DNA from: Nonomuraea sp. SBT364
GTDB taxonomy: Bacteria; Actinomycetota; Actinomycetes; Streptosporangiales; Streptosporangiaceae
NCBI RefSeq assembly: GCF_001083785.1
Contig: NZ_LAVL01000025.1
Span: 17,218-81,217 of the forward strand
DNA: 64,000 bases
Reading direction: 5' to 3'
The stretch's first letter is position 1; every line of letters begins with the position of its first letter. Under the pieces are notes generated by a model, which was not told where the DNA came from, made no database searches, and saw only the letters and a program-made list of their open reading frames with translations. Made by a program: the position numbers and the translations under genes. This document shows positions 46,093 to 53,817 of the stretch, in pieces.

Positions 46093-47472
46093 TCAGCCCG
46101 CCGCCGGCAGCACGACGCGGAAGGCCGTCCCCTCCCCCGGCGTGCTCGACACCTCGATCCGGCCGCCGTGCGCCTCGGCGAGCGCGGCGGCGATGGCCAG
46201 GCCGAGCCCGGTGCCGCCGTTGCCGCGCGAGCGGTTCGGGTCGGCCCGGTAGAACCGGTCGAACACGTGCGGCAGGTGCTCCGGGTCGATCCCCGGCCCC
46301 TCGTCGCGCACCTCCACCACCGCCTGCCCGCCCTCCCGGCCGACCGTCACGTGGACGGCCGTGCCGGGGCCGGTGTGCGTCATCGCGTTGCCCACCAGGT
46401 TCGCGATCACCTGGTGCAGCCGGTGCTCGTCGCCCACCGCGAACATCGGCCCGTCGGAGACGGCCAGCCGGATCGGCCGCCCCCGGTCGCGGGCGTGCGC
46501 CGCGTGCACCACGTCGCCCGCCAGCACCCGCAGGTCGACGGTCGAGCGCTCCAGGCCCGGCTCCCGGTCCAGCCGCGCGAGCAGCAGCAGGTCCTCCACC
46601 AGTACGCCCATCCGCTCCGCCTCGGCCTCGATGCGCCGCAGCAGCCGCTCGGCCTGCGGGTCGCGGTCCTTCTCGCCGTGGTGGTACAGCTCGGCGAACC
46701 CCCTGATCGAGGTGAGCGGCGTCCGCAGCTCGTGCGAGGCGTCCGCGACGAACCGGCGCAGCCGCCGCTCTGAGCGCTCCCGCTCACGCAGCGCGCGGGC
46801 CAGCCGCTCCAGCATCGTGTTCAGCGCCCGGCCGAGCCGTCCCAGCTCGGTACGGGGGTCGTCGTCGGCCACCCGCCGTTCGATCTCCCCCGCCGCGATC
46901 GCATCGGCGGTACGCTCCATGCGCGTCAGCGGCCGCAGCCCGAGCCGTACCACCATCAGCGCCACCGCGGCCAGCAGCAGCAGGACCAGCACCCCCGCCG
47001 TCACCTCGATGAGCAGGAGCTGGCGCACGGTGGAGCGGTTCGGCTCCAGCGACATCGACACCGCCGCCCGGCCGCCGCCGGGCAGCCGCACCACCAGCGC
47101 CCGCCACTGGCCCGTGCCGCCCTTGCCCGCCACCGTGACGGGCTCGGCCGGCGCCTGCCTGATCACCTCGGCGGGGACGGCCGGCCCGTCGTCCGGCGCG
47201 GCCGGCACGTCACGCACCAGCCCGCCGCCGGCTCCGTAGAAGGCGACGCGGAAATCCGTCGGCAGCTCCACGCCGTCCCGGCCCGGCGGCGGGGGCGGAG
47301 GCGGCGGCCGCGTCGCGAGAGTCGCCGCGATCTCGGTCAGCCGGCTGTCGACCCGCGCCTGCAGCGACCGGTCCAGCAGCAGCACCCCCGCCACCGCGAA
47401 CACCGCCAGCGCCGCCGCCGACAGCCCCACCAGCGCCGCCAGCAACCGGCGCCGCAACGGCCAGCCGCTCAC
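46093..47472 (-). CDS. Two-component sensor histidine kinase
   Basis: 459 residues. Two membrane spans (about 10-30 and 160-185) enclose an extracellular sensor domain that begins with an eight-proline run. A HAMP domain follows (LRPLTRMERTADAIAAGEIERRV), then the HisKA H-box FVADASHELRTPLTSIRGFAEL, N-box HQVIANLVGNAMTHT, and G-boxes DEGPGID and GGTGLGL. It autophosphorylates on the H-box His and passes the phosphate to the regulator encoded just upstream. The GTG overlaps the regulator stop by four bases. The signal is unknown; MprB/TcrY-type envelope-stress kinases have this layout. Confidence 0.93.
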   Translation of the reverse strand: MSGWPLRRRLLAALVGLSAAALAVFAVAGVLLLDRSLQARVDSRLTEIAATLATRPPPPPPPPGRDGVELPTDFRVAFYGAGGGLVRDVPAAPDDGPAVPAEVIRQAPAEPVTVAGKGGTGQWRALVVRLPGGGRAAVSMSLEPNRSTVRQLLLIEVTAGVLVLLLLAAVALMVVRLGLRPLTRMERTADAIAAGEIERRVADDDPRTELGRLGRALNTMLERLARALRERERSERRLRRFVADASHELRTPLTSIRGFAELYHHGEKDRDPQAERLLRRIEAEAERMGVLVEDLLLLARLDREPGLERSTVDLRVLAGDVVHAAHARDRGRPIRLAVSDGPMFAVGDEHRLHQVIANLVGNAMTHTGPGTAVHVTVGREGGQAVVEVRDEGPGIDPEHLPHVFDRFYRADPNRSRGNGGTGLGLAIAAALAEAHGGRIEVSSTPGEGTAFRVVLPAAG

Positions 47473-48158
47473 GACGGATCCTGCAGCCGGTAGCCGACGC
47501 CCCGCAACGTGTGGATCAGCGGCGGCCCGTCGACGTCGATCTTGCGGCGCAGATAGCTGATGTACGACTCCACCACCCGGCTGTCGCCGTCGAACTCGTA
47601 GTCCCACACCCGGTCCAGGATCTGCGCCTTGCTGACCACCCGCTCCGCGTTGATCATCAGGTAACGCAGCAGGCTGAACTCCGTCGGCGACAGGTGGATC
47701 CGCCGCCCCGCCCGCCGCACCGAGTGCGCCTCCTCGTCCAGCTCCAGGTCCGCGTAACGCAACACACCGTCGTCCAGGCCGGGCGGCGCCACCCGGCGCA
47801 GGATGGCCCTGATCCGCAGCACCACCTCCTCCAGGCTGAACGGCTTCGTCACGTAGTCGTCGCCGCCCGCCGTCAGCCCCTCGATCCGATCGGCCACGGC
47901 GTCCTTCGCGGTCAGGAACAGCAGCAGCGGGCACCCCGGCGTCTCCCGCAGCCTGCGCGCCACCTCGAACCCGTCGACGTCGGGCAGCATCACGTCGAGC
48001 AGCACGATGTCCGGCCGATACCGCGCCACCTCCTCCAGCGCCCGTATCCCGCCGCAGGCCGTCCGCACCGCGAACCCGTTCAGCCGCAGCGCCTCGGACA
48101 GCAGGTCGCGAATGCCCGGCTCGTCATCGACGACGAGCACCTTGGTGGACGCGTTCAT
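47469..48158 (-). CDS. OmpR/PhoB-family response regulator
   Basis: 229 residues. The receiver domain has the acidic pocket VVDDE, phospho-acceptor D55 in LLDVMLPD, and the conserved Lys in YVTKPF. A winged-helix effector domain follows (about 130-228): HLSPTEFSLLRYLMINAERVVSKAQILDRVWDYEFDGDSRVVESYISYLRRKID. It is the partner of the kinase encoded downstream in the same operon. Confidence 0.95.
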   Translation of the reverse strand: MNASTKVLVVDDEPGIRDLLSEALRLNGFAVRTACGGIRALEEVARYRPDIVLLDVMLPDVDGFEVARRLRETPGCPLLLFLTAKDAVADRIEGLTAGGDDYVTKPFSLEEVVLRIRAILRRVAPPGLDDGVLRYADLELDEEAHSVRRAGRRIHLSPTEFSLLRYLMINAERVVSKAQILDRVWDYEFDGDSRVVESYISYLRRKIDVDGPPLIHTLRGVGYRLQDPS

Positions 48159-48197
48159 GTGCCCGTTCTACAGGCGCAGCGTGAAAGGCTCCTGAGA

Positions 48198-48695
48198 ATG
48201 ACCGTCCCCTTCACCTCGGCGTCCGGAAGACTGATCCTGCTCTGCGGACTGCCTGGCTCCGGGAAGACCACCCTGGCCGGACGGCTGGCCGAGGAGATCC
48301 CCGCGGTCCGGCTGTGCCCCGACGAGTGGCTGGCCGCACTGGGCGTCGGCCTGCACGAGGAGGAGCCCAGGGCCCGGCTGGAGGCGCTGTTCCGGCAGCA
48401 CGCGCTGGACCTGGTGAGGCTGGGCCAGACGGTGATCCTGGAGTTCGGCTTCTGGGCGCGTGACGAGCGTGACGAACTGCGGCTCGCCGCCCGGGGCCTC
48501 GGCGCGGCCGTGGAGCTTCGCCATCTGGCCGTGCCGCTGGACGAGCTCCGCCGCCGCCTGGAGATCCGCAACCGGGAGGAGACGTGGCGCGCGGCCCCGA
48601 TCACGGGCGACATGATCGAGCGGTGGTCGAGGATCTTCCAGGCGCCCGACGCGGCGGAACTGGCCCTCTTCGACGCGGCGGCGGGCAAGCAGTGA
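48198..48695 (+). CDS. P-loop kinase-like ATP-binding protein
   Basis: 165 residues. Walker A is ILLCGLPGSGKTTLAGRLA; CPDEWLAALG, VILEFGFWARDERDEL and a C-terminal LRRRLEIRNREETWRAAPITGDM lid/base-binding segment follow. This is the AAA_33/zeta-like small kinase group, which includes small-molecule phosphotransferases and polynucleotide kinases. The substrate is unknown; there is no antitoxin gene beside it, so toxin function is not supported. It is divergent from the response regulator. Confidence 0.8.
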   Translation: MTVPFTSASGRLILLCGLPGSGKTTLAGRLAEEIPAVRLCPDEWLAALGVGLHEEEPRARLEALFRQHALDLVRLGQTVILEFGFWARDERDELRLAARGLGAAVELRHLAVPLDELRRRLEIRNREETWRAAPITGDMIERWSRIFQAPDAAELALFDAAAGKQ

Positions 48696-48734
48696 GGGCC
48701 CCGGGGAACGATCCCCAAGGCCCTCAGCTGTTTC

Positions 48735-48821
48735 GGGTGGAGCTATGGGGATTCGAACCCCAGACCTCCTCCATGCCATGGAGGCGCGCTACCAACTGCG
48801 CCATAGCCCCTTGCGATGCGT
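48735..48821. repeat. 87-bp direct repeat, copy 2 (contains tRNA-Ala)
   Basis: Identical to 4700-4786 in the same orientation. The identity stops abruptly on both sides (A versus C before it, G versus C after it). Confidence 0.85.
48738..48810 (-). tRNA. tRNA-Ala (anticodon GGC), second copy
   Basis: Identical in all 73 bases to the gene at 4703-4775, with G3-U70, anticodon GGC and no encoded CCA. It lies between the P-loop kinase-like gene and the ECF sigma factor gene, antisense to both. Confidence 0.95.
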
Positions 48822-48888
48822 CGCCAGTGTATCGGAATCTCGGCACCCCCGTGTCACACGCCGGTGGCCGTGATACGTCTATGGTTCC

Positions 48889-49782
48889 ATGTCTGCCTTC
48901 GAAGAGCATCGCCGCCTGCTGACCGGGGTCGCCTACCGGATCGTGGGCAGCATGGCCGACGCCGAGGACGTCGTCCAGGAGGCGTGGCTGCGCTGGTCCG
49001 GAGTGGACGAAAGCGAGATCGCCGACCCGAAGGCGTACCTGGTGAGGGTCACGTCGAGGCTGGCGATCGACCGGCTGCGGTGGGCGAAGTCGCGGCGGGA
49101 GTCCTATGTGGGGCCGTGGCTGCCGGAGCCCGTCGGGACGGCGCCGGACGTGGCCGAGCACGCCGAGCTGGCCGACAGCGTCGAGCTGGCGCTGCTGGTG
49201 CTGCTGGAGACGCTGTCGCCGCTGGAGCGGGCCGTGTTCGTCCTCAGGGAGGCGTTCGACCTGCCGTTCGGGGAGATCGCCGAGGTGATCGGCCGGGGTG
49301 AGGCGGCGACCCGGCAGCTGGCCAAGCGGGCGCGCGATCACGTGCGGGACGGGCGGCCGCGGTTCGAGGCGGACCGGGCGGCTCGCCGCCGGATCACCGA
49401 GCGGTTCCTCGGCGCTTCGGCGAACGGCGATCTGGAGGCGCTGATCGAGCTGCTGTCGGCCGGGGTCACGCTGGTCACCGACAGCGGCGGCAAGGCCAGG
49501 GCGCCGCTGCGTGTCATGACGGGCCCGGACCACGTCTCCCGCTGGCTGGTGTCGATCGCCTCGCAGGAGGCGATCTCCCGGTTCCTGGCGTCCGTCGGCG
49601 TGGCCTCGGACACGGAGCTCTCCTTCGGCGTCGTGGAGGTGAACGGCGGCCCGGCGGCGGTGATCCGGGCGGCGGGACGCGTGGTGAGCGTGGCGTCCCT
49701 CGTCGTCGTGGACGGGAAGATCGACACGATCTACCTGATCGCCAACCCGGACAAGCTGACCCGCCTGACCGCTCAGGCGTGA
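48889..49782 (+). CDS. ECF41-type sigma factor with SnoaL-like C-terminal extension
   Basis: 297 residues. Sigma region 2 (FEEHRRLLTGVAYRIVGSMADAEDVVQEAWLRW) and region 4 (LSPLERAVFVLREAFDLPFGEIAEVIGRGEAATRQLAKRAR) flank the WLPEPV linker typical of this group. The C-terminal 120 residues are a SnoaL/NTF2-like domain with DGKI and NPDKL, the motif through which ECF41 factors regulate themselves. These factors have no anti-sigma factor; the extension replaces it. The oxidoreductase or carboxymuconolactone decarboxylase-like gene normally beside ECF41 factors is absent here. Confidence 0.9.
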   Translation: MSAFEEHRRLLTGVAYRIVGSMADAEDVVQEAWLRWSGVDESEIADPKAYLVRVTSRLAIDRLRWAKSRRESYVGPWLPEPVGTAPDVAEHAELADSVELALLVLLETLSPLERAVFVLREAFDLPFGEIAEVIGRGEAATRQLAKRARDHVRDGRPRFEADRAARRRITERFLGASANGDLEALIELLSAGVTLVTDSGGKARAPLRVMTGPDHVSRWLVSIASQEAISRFLASVGVASDTELSFGVVEVNGGPAAVIRAAGRVVSVASLVVVDGKIDTIYLIANPDKLTRLTAQA

Positions 49783-50303
49783 GCGGCTCGCGGGATGCCG
49801 GCCTCGTCGACCAGGCGGGGCAGGTCGACGCCGGTGGCGTGCAGGATGCGGCCGGCTCCGTTCGCGCCGTCGGCGAGCAGGCCCCACAGCAGCCGTTCCC
49901 CGGTGACCGGGCCGGGCCTCCACTGGGCCACCTCGACGGCCTTGCGGGCGTGCATGGCCAGCGGGATGGCGCCGAGCGGCCCGTACAGCATCACGCGCAG
50001 CGGCCTGAGGGGCGTGCGGCGCAGCCGCCACAGCTCGGGCCGGTCGGCGCCGGCGCGGGTGCGGCGGTGCACCTCGGCCAGGTCGATGCCGAGCGTGGCC
50101 AGCAGCGCGCGGGCGTCGCCGGTGTCGACGTGCTCGCGGACGGCCTCGGGGGTGGCGGTGAAGGACCCGAGGGCGAAGGGCCGGATCTCGGCCAGTGCCA
50201 GCAGCAGCAGGCCGGTGTCGAGGACGGGCCGGCCCGCGTCGAGGGCGAGCGTGCCGGCCCTGATCACGGTGCGGCGCGCGCCGTCGGTGAACCTCGTCAG
50301 CAT
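49773..50303 (-). CDS. Clp N-terminal-domain-like protein
   Basis: 176 residues. MLTRFTDGARRTVIRAGTLALDAGRPVLDTGLLLLALAE is the double-helix repeat of the Clp_N (ClpA/ClpC amino-terminal) domain, and the second repeat occurs near VTGERLLWGLLADGANGAGRIL. There is no AAA ATPase part. Such short proteins may act as adaptors or decoys for Clp substrates (inference). The start was placed at ATG 50303 because the family begins there. It lies four bases downstream of the small HTH gene on the same strand and overlaps the end of the sigma factor gene by ten bases tail to tail. Confidence 0.78.
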   Translation of the reverse strand: MLTRFTDGARRTVIRAGTLALDAGRPVLDTGLLLLALAEIRPFALGSFTATPEAVREHVDTGDARALLATLGIDLAEVHRRTRAGADRPELWRLRRTPLRPLRVMLYGPLGAIPLAMHARKAVEVAQWRPGPVTGERLLWGLLADGANGAGRILHATGVDLPRLVDEAGIPRAAHA

Positions 50304-50307
50304 CCGG

Positions 50308-50523
50308 TTACCTCCCGATCCGGCGGGCGTGCTTGCGATGGGCGGACTGCCGCTTGACGCCGAGCGCGTCGGCCACCTGCTCCCAGGACCAGCCCTGGGC
50401 GCGGGCGTTGGACACGTGCACGGCCTCCAGCTCCTCCAGCAGGACCCGGAGCGCGGCGACGGCGGCGAGGCCGGTGCCGGGGTCGCGATCACCCGCCGCC
50501 TCGGCGAGTTCGGTGACTCTCAT
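50308..50523 (-). CDS. Small HTH protein partner of the Clp-N protein
   Basis: 71 residues from ATG 50523. A predicted helix (LAAVAALRVLLEELEAVHVSNARAQG) leads into WSWEQVADALGVKRQSAHRKHARRIG, a helix-turn-helix. HTH plus Clp-N gene pairs are common in actinobacteria. An 8-bp inverted repeat (50539-50558) lies immediately upstream of the start, so the protein probably represses its own operon. A longer frame begins upstream at 50562 but would run through this operator. Confidence 0.75.
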   Translation of the reverse strand: MRVTELAEAAGDRDPGTGLAAVAALRVLLEELEAVHVSNARAQGWSWEQVADALGVKRQSAHRKHARRIGR

Positions 50524-50538
50524 GGCGTCAGCATGCGC

Positions 50539-50558
50539 TGACAAGCACCCGCTTGTCA
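50539..50558. promoter_or_regulatory. Operator-like inverted repeat before the HTH/Clp-N pair
   Basis: TGACAAGC-ACCC-GCTTGTCA, perfect 8-bp arms. It includes a TTGACA on the minus strand that could be a -35 box, so a protein bound here would block that promoter. Confidence 0.55.
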
Positions 50559-50592
50559 ACACGTGCTGACAGTCGGAGCCGGCCGCGCCCGA

Positions 50593-51441
50593 TCAGGCCC
50601 GCACAGTGGTATGCACAGTGGTGTGCACAGTGGTGTGCATGGTGAGCTCCTGCTCCCCCAGGGCCAGCTCGACCGTGACCTCGCCCAGGTCGGCGGCTGA
50701 GCGCACGTGCGTGCCGCCGCACGGGATCGACGCCTCCCCTTCGGGCAGCGCGCAGTGCCAGGTCCGGCGGGCGGTGAGCTCCGGCCCCGGCACGTCGAGC
50801 CGCACCGGCGCACCGGAGGCCACCCAGCCCTTGAGCCGTTCGTTCGCCTCGGCCGCCACCTGATCGGTGTCCAGCCCTTCGGCGGTGAACCCCTTCTTGC
50901 GCAGCGACTTGCCCAGCCGGTAGACGTCCACGCTGCCGTACGGGGTGATCCGCGAGGAGGTGATGGCGCTCTGGTCGAAGTCGGGGTGCCCGAGCCCGTC
51001 GGCGGCGACGTCCTTGCGCCACCGCCCGGCCAGCGCGGCGTTGAGCGCGAGCGCGGCCAGGTGGCAGGCGGTGTGCCCGGCCGAGAGCCCGGCCCGGTGC
51101 GCGGCGTCGGCCACCAGGTCCACCTCGGCGCCGAGCGCCACCGGCTCCTCGGTCACGTGCACGACCAGCCACTCCCAGCCCGCCGTGCCGCGCCGCACCG
51201 GGATGTCCGGCCCGAGGAAGACCTCGCCGCCGGCGGAGAGCGCGCCGGTCACGCAGTCCACGACGACCAGCCCGCCGAGGGTCCCCCGGTCGGCGGGCTG
51301 GTCGGGCCAGGTGTGGTCCAGCGGGTGGAAGGGCGTCTCGGTCGTGACGAGGCCGTGCCGCTCCCCCACCGGCACGGCCCCGACGATCGTGGAACGGCCA
51401 CTGACATGACCGTGCGGGAAGGTGACTACTGTCGAATTCAC
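50593..51441 (-). CDS. AlaX-like alanyl-tRNA editing hydrolase
   Basis: 282 residues. The N-terminal beta domain is followed by the editing domain of alanyl/threonyl-tRNA synthetases: H-x3-H in SAGHTACHLAALAL and the second zinc element CGGTHV near the C-terminus. It is expected to hydrolyse mischarged tRNA (Ser- or Gly-tRNA-Ala) in trans. The GTG overlaps the MFS stop by four bases, so it is cotranslated with a transporter, an unusual partner. The C-terminus ends in a short repeat (HTTV three times) encoded by a 12-bp tandem repeat and absent from typical AlaX proteins. Confidence 0.8.
   Translation of the reverse strand: MNSTVVTFPHGHVSGRSTIVGAVPVGERHGLVTTETPFHPLDHTWPDQPADRGTLGGLVVVDCVTGALSAGGEVFLGPDIPVRRGTAGWEWLVVHVTEEPVALGAEVDLVADAAHRAGLSAGHTACHLAALALNAALAGRWRKDVAADGLGHPDFDQSAITSSRITPYGSVDVYRLGKSLRKKGFTAEGLDTDQVAAEANERLKGWVASGAPVRLDVPGPELTARRTWHCALPEGEASIPCGGTHVRSAADLGEVTVELALGEQELTMHTTVHTTVHTTVRA
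50601..50636. repeat. 12-bp tandem repeat at the 3' end of the AlaX-like gene
   Basis: GCACAGTGGTAT followed by two copies of GCACAGTGGTGT, plus a partial fourth unit. It is in frame and encodes the HTTV repeats, so copy number can change without breaking the gene. Confidence 0.8.
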
Positions 51442-52658
51442 ACCGTCATCCTGGCAGAGCGCTCGTCCTCCAGATACCGGTTGCGCCCCGCGTACAGGCC
51501 GCTCACCAGCTGGACGACGAGCACGCCCAGGATCATCGTGTACGGCAGCGCCCAGCCCCCGCCGGTCTCGCGGAGCACCCCGACGAGCAGCGGGCCGGCG
51601 CCGGAGATGAGGTAGCCGACGCTCTGCCCGAACGCCGACAGCGCGCCGGTGGTCTCCGACGTGCGGGTGCGCAGCGCCAGCATGGTGAGCGCGAGCGGGA
51701 AGGAGCCCATGCCGATCGCCACGAACACCACCCAGACCATCGCGGTCGAGGCGGGCGCGAACCACAGCCCGAGGAAGCCGATGGCGTAGGCGACGACCAG
51801 CCCGATCACGACCGGCCGCTGGTCACGGAAGCGCGAGGCGACGACGGGGACCAGGACGGAGACGGGGATGTTCAGCGCGGTGAACACGCCGAGCATCATC
51901 CCGGCCTGCCCGGTGGTGTAGCCGCTGTCGGTGAGGATGGTGGCGAGCCAGCCGAACATGATGTAGGCGATCATCGACTGGGTGCCGAAGTAGACGGCGA
52001 TGGTCCAGGCCAGTTTGCTCCTGGCCATGCTGCGCAGGCCGGCGCCGGCCCCGCCGGTGGCGCGCTCCGGCTCGCTGCGCAGCAGCGCCAGCCACGGGAT
52101 GGCGGCGACGGCGGCGAACGCGGCCCACACGCCGAGCGCGACGTGCCAGTCGCCGGAGGCGCGCTCGATCGGCACGGTGGCCGCGGCGGCGAGCATGGTG
52201 CCCGCGGCCAGCGCGGTGGTGTAGACGGTGGTCATGACCCCGGTGCGGGCCGGGAAGTGGCGCTTGATCAGCGACGGGATGAGCACGTTGCCGACGGCGC
52301 CGCCGGAGAGCGCCACGGCGCTGCTCAGCAGGAAGACCGGGGCGGAGCCCACGAGCGACCTGATCAGCATGCCCACGCCGAGGGTGACGAGCGCGAGCAG
52401 CAGCAGCCGGTGCTCGCCGACGCGGCGGGCCAGCGTGGGCGTGATCGCGCCGACCGTGGCGAAGGCCAGCACGGGCAGCGTGGTGAGCAGGCCGGTGCCG
52501 ACGCTGGTCATGCCGAGGCCGGTGGAGAGCTGGTCGAGCAGCGGGCCGACACTGGTGACGGCGGTACGCAGGTTGAGGGCCGCGAGGACGATTCCCAGCA
52601 CGAGGAGCCAGGCGAGGGAGTTGGTTCTGCCTCTGGACTCGGGGGCGAGCACAGTCAT
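51438..52658 (-). CDS. MFS transporter, CynX/NimT type
   Basis: 406 residues with twelve membrane spans. The start LALNLRTAVTSVGPLLDQLSTGLGMTSVGTGLLTTLPVLAFATVGAITPTLARRVGEHR is the CynX/NimT (cyanate/2-nitroimidazole) pattern; R31-T in span 1 is conserved in that group. Small organic anions or drugs are usual substrates. Upstream lie two tandem 15-bp repeats likely to be regulator sites. The AlaX-like gene is coupled downstream. Confidence 0.88.
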   Translation of the reverse strand: MTVLAPESRGRTNSLAWLLVLGIVLAALNLRTAVTSVGPLLDQLSTGLGMTSVGTGLLTTLPVLAFATVGAITPTLARRVGEHRLLLLALVTLGVGMLIRSLVGSAPVFLLSSAVALSGGAVGNVLIPSLIKRHFPARTGVMTTVYTTALAAGTMLAAAATVPIERASGDWHVALGVWAAFAAVAAIPWLALLRSEPERATGGAGAGLRSMARSKLAWTIAVYFGTQSMIAYIMFGWLATILTDSGYTTGQAGMMLGVFTALNIPVSVLVPVVASRFRDQRPVVIGLVVAYAIGFLGLWFAPASTAMVWVVFVAIGMGSFPLALTMLALRTRTSETTGALSAFGQSVGYLISGAGPLLVGVLRETGGGWALPYTMILGVLVVQLVSGLYAGRNRYLEDERSARMTV

Positions 52659-52671
52659 GCCGGGTCTGGTC

Positions 52672-52701
52672 CTCCACTCATCAAATCTCCACTCATCAAA
52701 T
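52672..52701. repeat. Tandem 15-bp direct repeat upstream of the MFS gene
   Basis: CTCCACTCATCAAAT occurs twice back to back, 14 bases before the MFS start, followed by CATGGGATGAATC, which forms a TCATC/GATGA dyad with the second copy. This resembles a GntR-type operator array; no regulator gene is adjacent. Confidence 0.6.
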
Positions 52702-52759
52702 CATGGGATGAATCACCATGCTAACAGCCCCCAAAAGTACATCTATTCCCGGACACGGC

Positions 52760-52786
52760 AAAGCCCCCGGTCAAGCCGGGGGCTTT
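52760..52786. terminator. Rho-independent terminator after the SRPBCC gene
   Basis: AAAGCCCCCGG (52760-52770) and CCGGGGGCTTT (52776-52786) form an 11-bp stem with loop TCAAG. With its A and T flanks it can work in both directions. It lies seven bases after the SRPBCC stop and separates it from the MFS operon. Confidence 0.85.
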
Positions 52787-52793
52787 CGGTTGC

Positions 52794-53405
52794 CTACAGG
52801 ACCGGTCGCGGTCCCTGCGGGGGATCGTCGCGGGTGCCGCCCAGCGGACCGGGAGGCGGGAGCGGAGGGCTGTCCGGCGGATAGTGGTCGCCGCCGACCG
52901 TGCCGGGCGGCATCGGCCGGTCGCCCGTGCCGAGGCTGGAGCCGTGCTGGTGCGGGCCGGGCACGTCGCCGCGCCAGGCGCCGGTCTCTCCGCCGCGCGA
53001 CTCGATGAACGTCTTGAAGCGTTCCATGTCGCCGCGGATCCGGAGCTTGACGATCTGCAGCCAGTCTCCGGCGGTCTCCACGAACCCCTGCGGGTCGTAC
53101 TCCATCTGGAGCTTGACCCTGGTCGTGTCGGCGTCGAGCCGGTGGAAGGTGACCACGCCGGACTGGCTCGGCTTGTCGATCGACCGCCAGGCGATGCGCT
53201 CGTCCGGGTGCTGCTCCGTGATCTCGGCCTCGAACTCGCGCTTGACGCCCGCGATCTCGGTGATCCAGTGCGTGCGCGTGTCGGTGAGCTGTTTGATGGC
53301 TTCGACGCCCTCCATGAACTCGGGGAAGCTCTCGAACTGGGTCCACTGGTCGTAGGCGACCCTGACGGGAACGTTGACGTCTACGGAGTGTTCGATCGTA
53401 CTCAT
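52794..53405 (-). CDS. SRPBCC (polyketide cyclase/dehydrase-like) protein
   Basis: 203 residues. Residues 1-140 are a START-like helix-grip fold: STIEHSVDVNVPVRVAYDQWTQFESFPEFMEGVEAIKQL, then ITEIAGVKREFEAEITEQHPDERIAWRSID and a closing helix RGDMERFKTFIESRGGETGAWRG. Residues 140-203 are a disordered Pro/Gly-rich tail. The family binds hydrophobic ligands in a cavity; many actinobacterial copies are stress-induced and of unknown function. It is a single-gene unit closed by a strong terminator. Confidence 0.85.
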   Translation of the reverse strand: MSTIEHSVDVNVPVRVAYDQWTQFESFPEFMEGVEAIKQLTDTRTHWITEIAGVKREFEAEITEQHPDERIAWRSIDKPSQSGVVTFHRLDADTTRVKLQMEYDPQGFVETAGDWLQIVKLRIRGDMERFKTFIESRGGETGAWRGDVPGPHQHGSSLGTGDRPMPPGTVGGDHYPPDSPPLPPPGPLGGTRDDPPQGPRPVL

Positions 53406-53436
53406 GGGTCTCGTTGCTGCCCGCCGAGACGGGCGG

Positions 53437-53817
53437 CTAACGCCTGCGCAGCAGCCAGTAGAGGCCGACCAGGGGCAACACCAGCGGAATGTACAGGTAG
53501 CCCCTGCCGAAACCGGACCAGACGGTGGCGTCGGGGAAGGCGGCCGGGTCGAGCAGGCTGGCCGCGCCGATGACGAGCACCCCGGCCAGTTCCACGCCCA
53601 GCGCGGCCAGCGCGAGCCGCCGGGCGCCGCGCAGCAGGGCGACGGTGAGCAGCAGGTAGACGAGGGCGGCGAACGCCGACAGCGAGTAGGCCAGCGGCGC
53701 CTCGCCGAACCGGGTGGCGATCTGCACGCCGGCCCGCGCGCCCGCGGCCAGCGCGAACAGCCCGTACAGGGCGACCAGCGCGCGGCCGGGCCCCGCGCCG
53801 ATCGGGGCGGGGCTCAT
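53437..53817 (-). CDS. Four-span integral membrane protein of unknown function
   Basis: 126 residues, with about four hydrophobic helices and an RRR C-terminus. It resembles DoxX-like or DUF-type small actinobacterial membrane proteins but matches no family I can name. The ATG overlaps the stop of the preceding gene by four bases, so the two membrane proteins are probably made together and may form one complex. Confidence 0.7.
   Translation of the reverse strand: MSPAPIGAGPGRALVALYGLFALAAGARAGVQIATRFGEAPLAYSLSAFAALVYLLLTVALLRGARRLALAALGVELAGVLVIGAASLLDPAAFPDATVWSGFGRGYLYIPLVLPLVGLYWLLRRR

Noticed and set aside
48198..48695. Zeta-type toxin
   Set aside because: The P-loop fold fits, but there is no epsilon-like antitoxin gene beside it and a metabolic kinase is equally possible.
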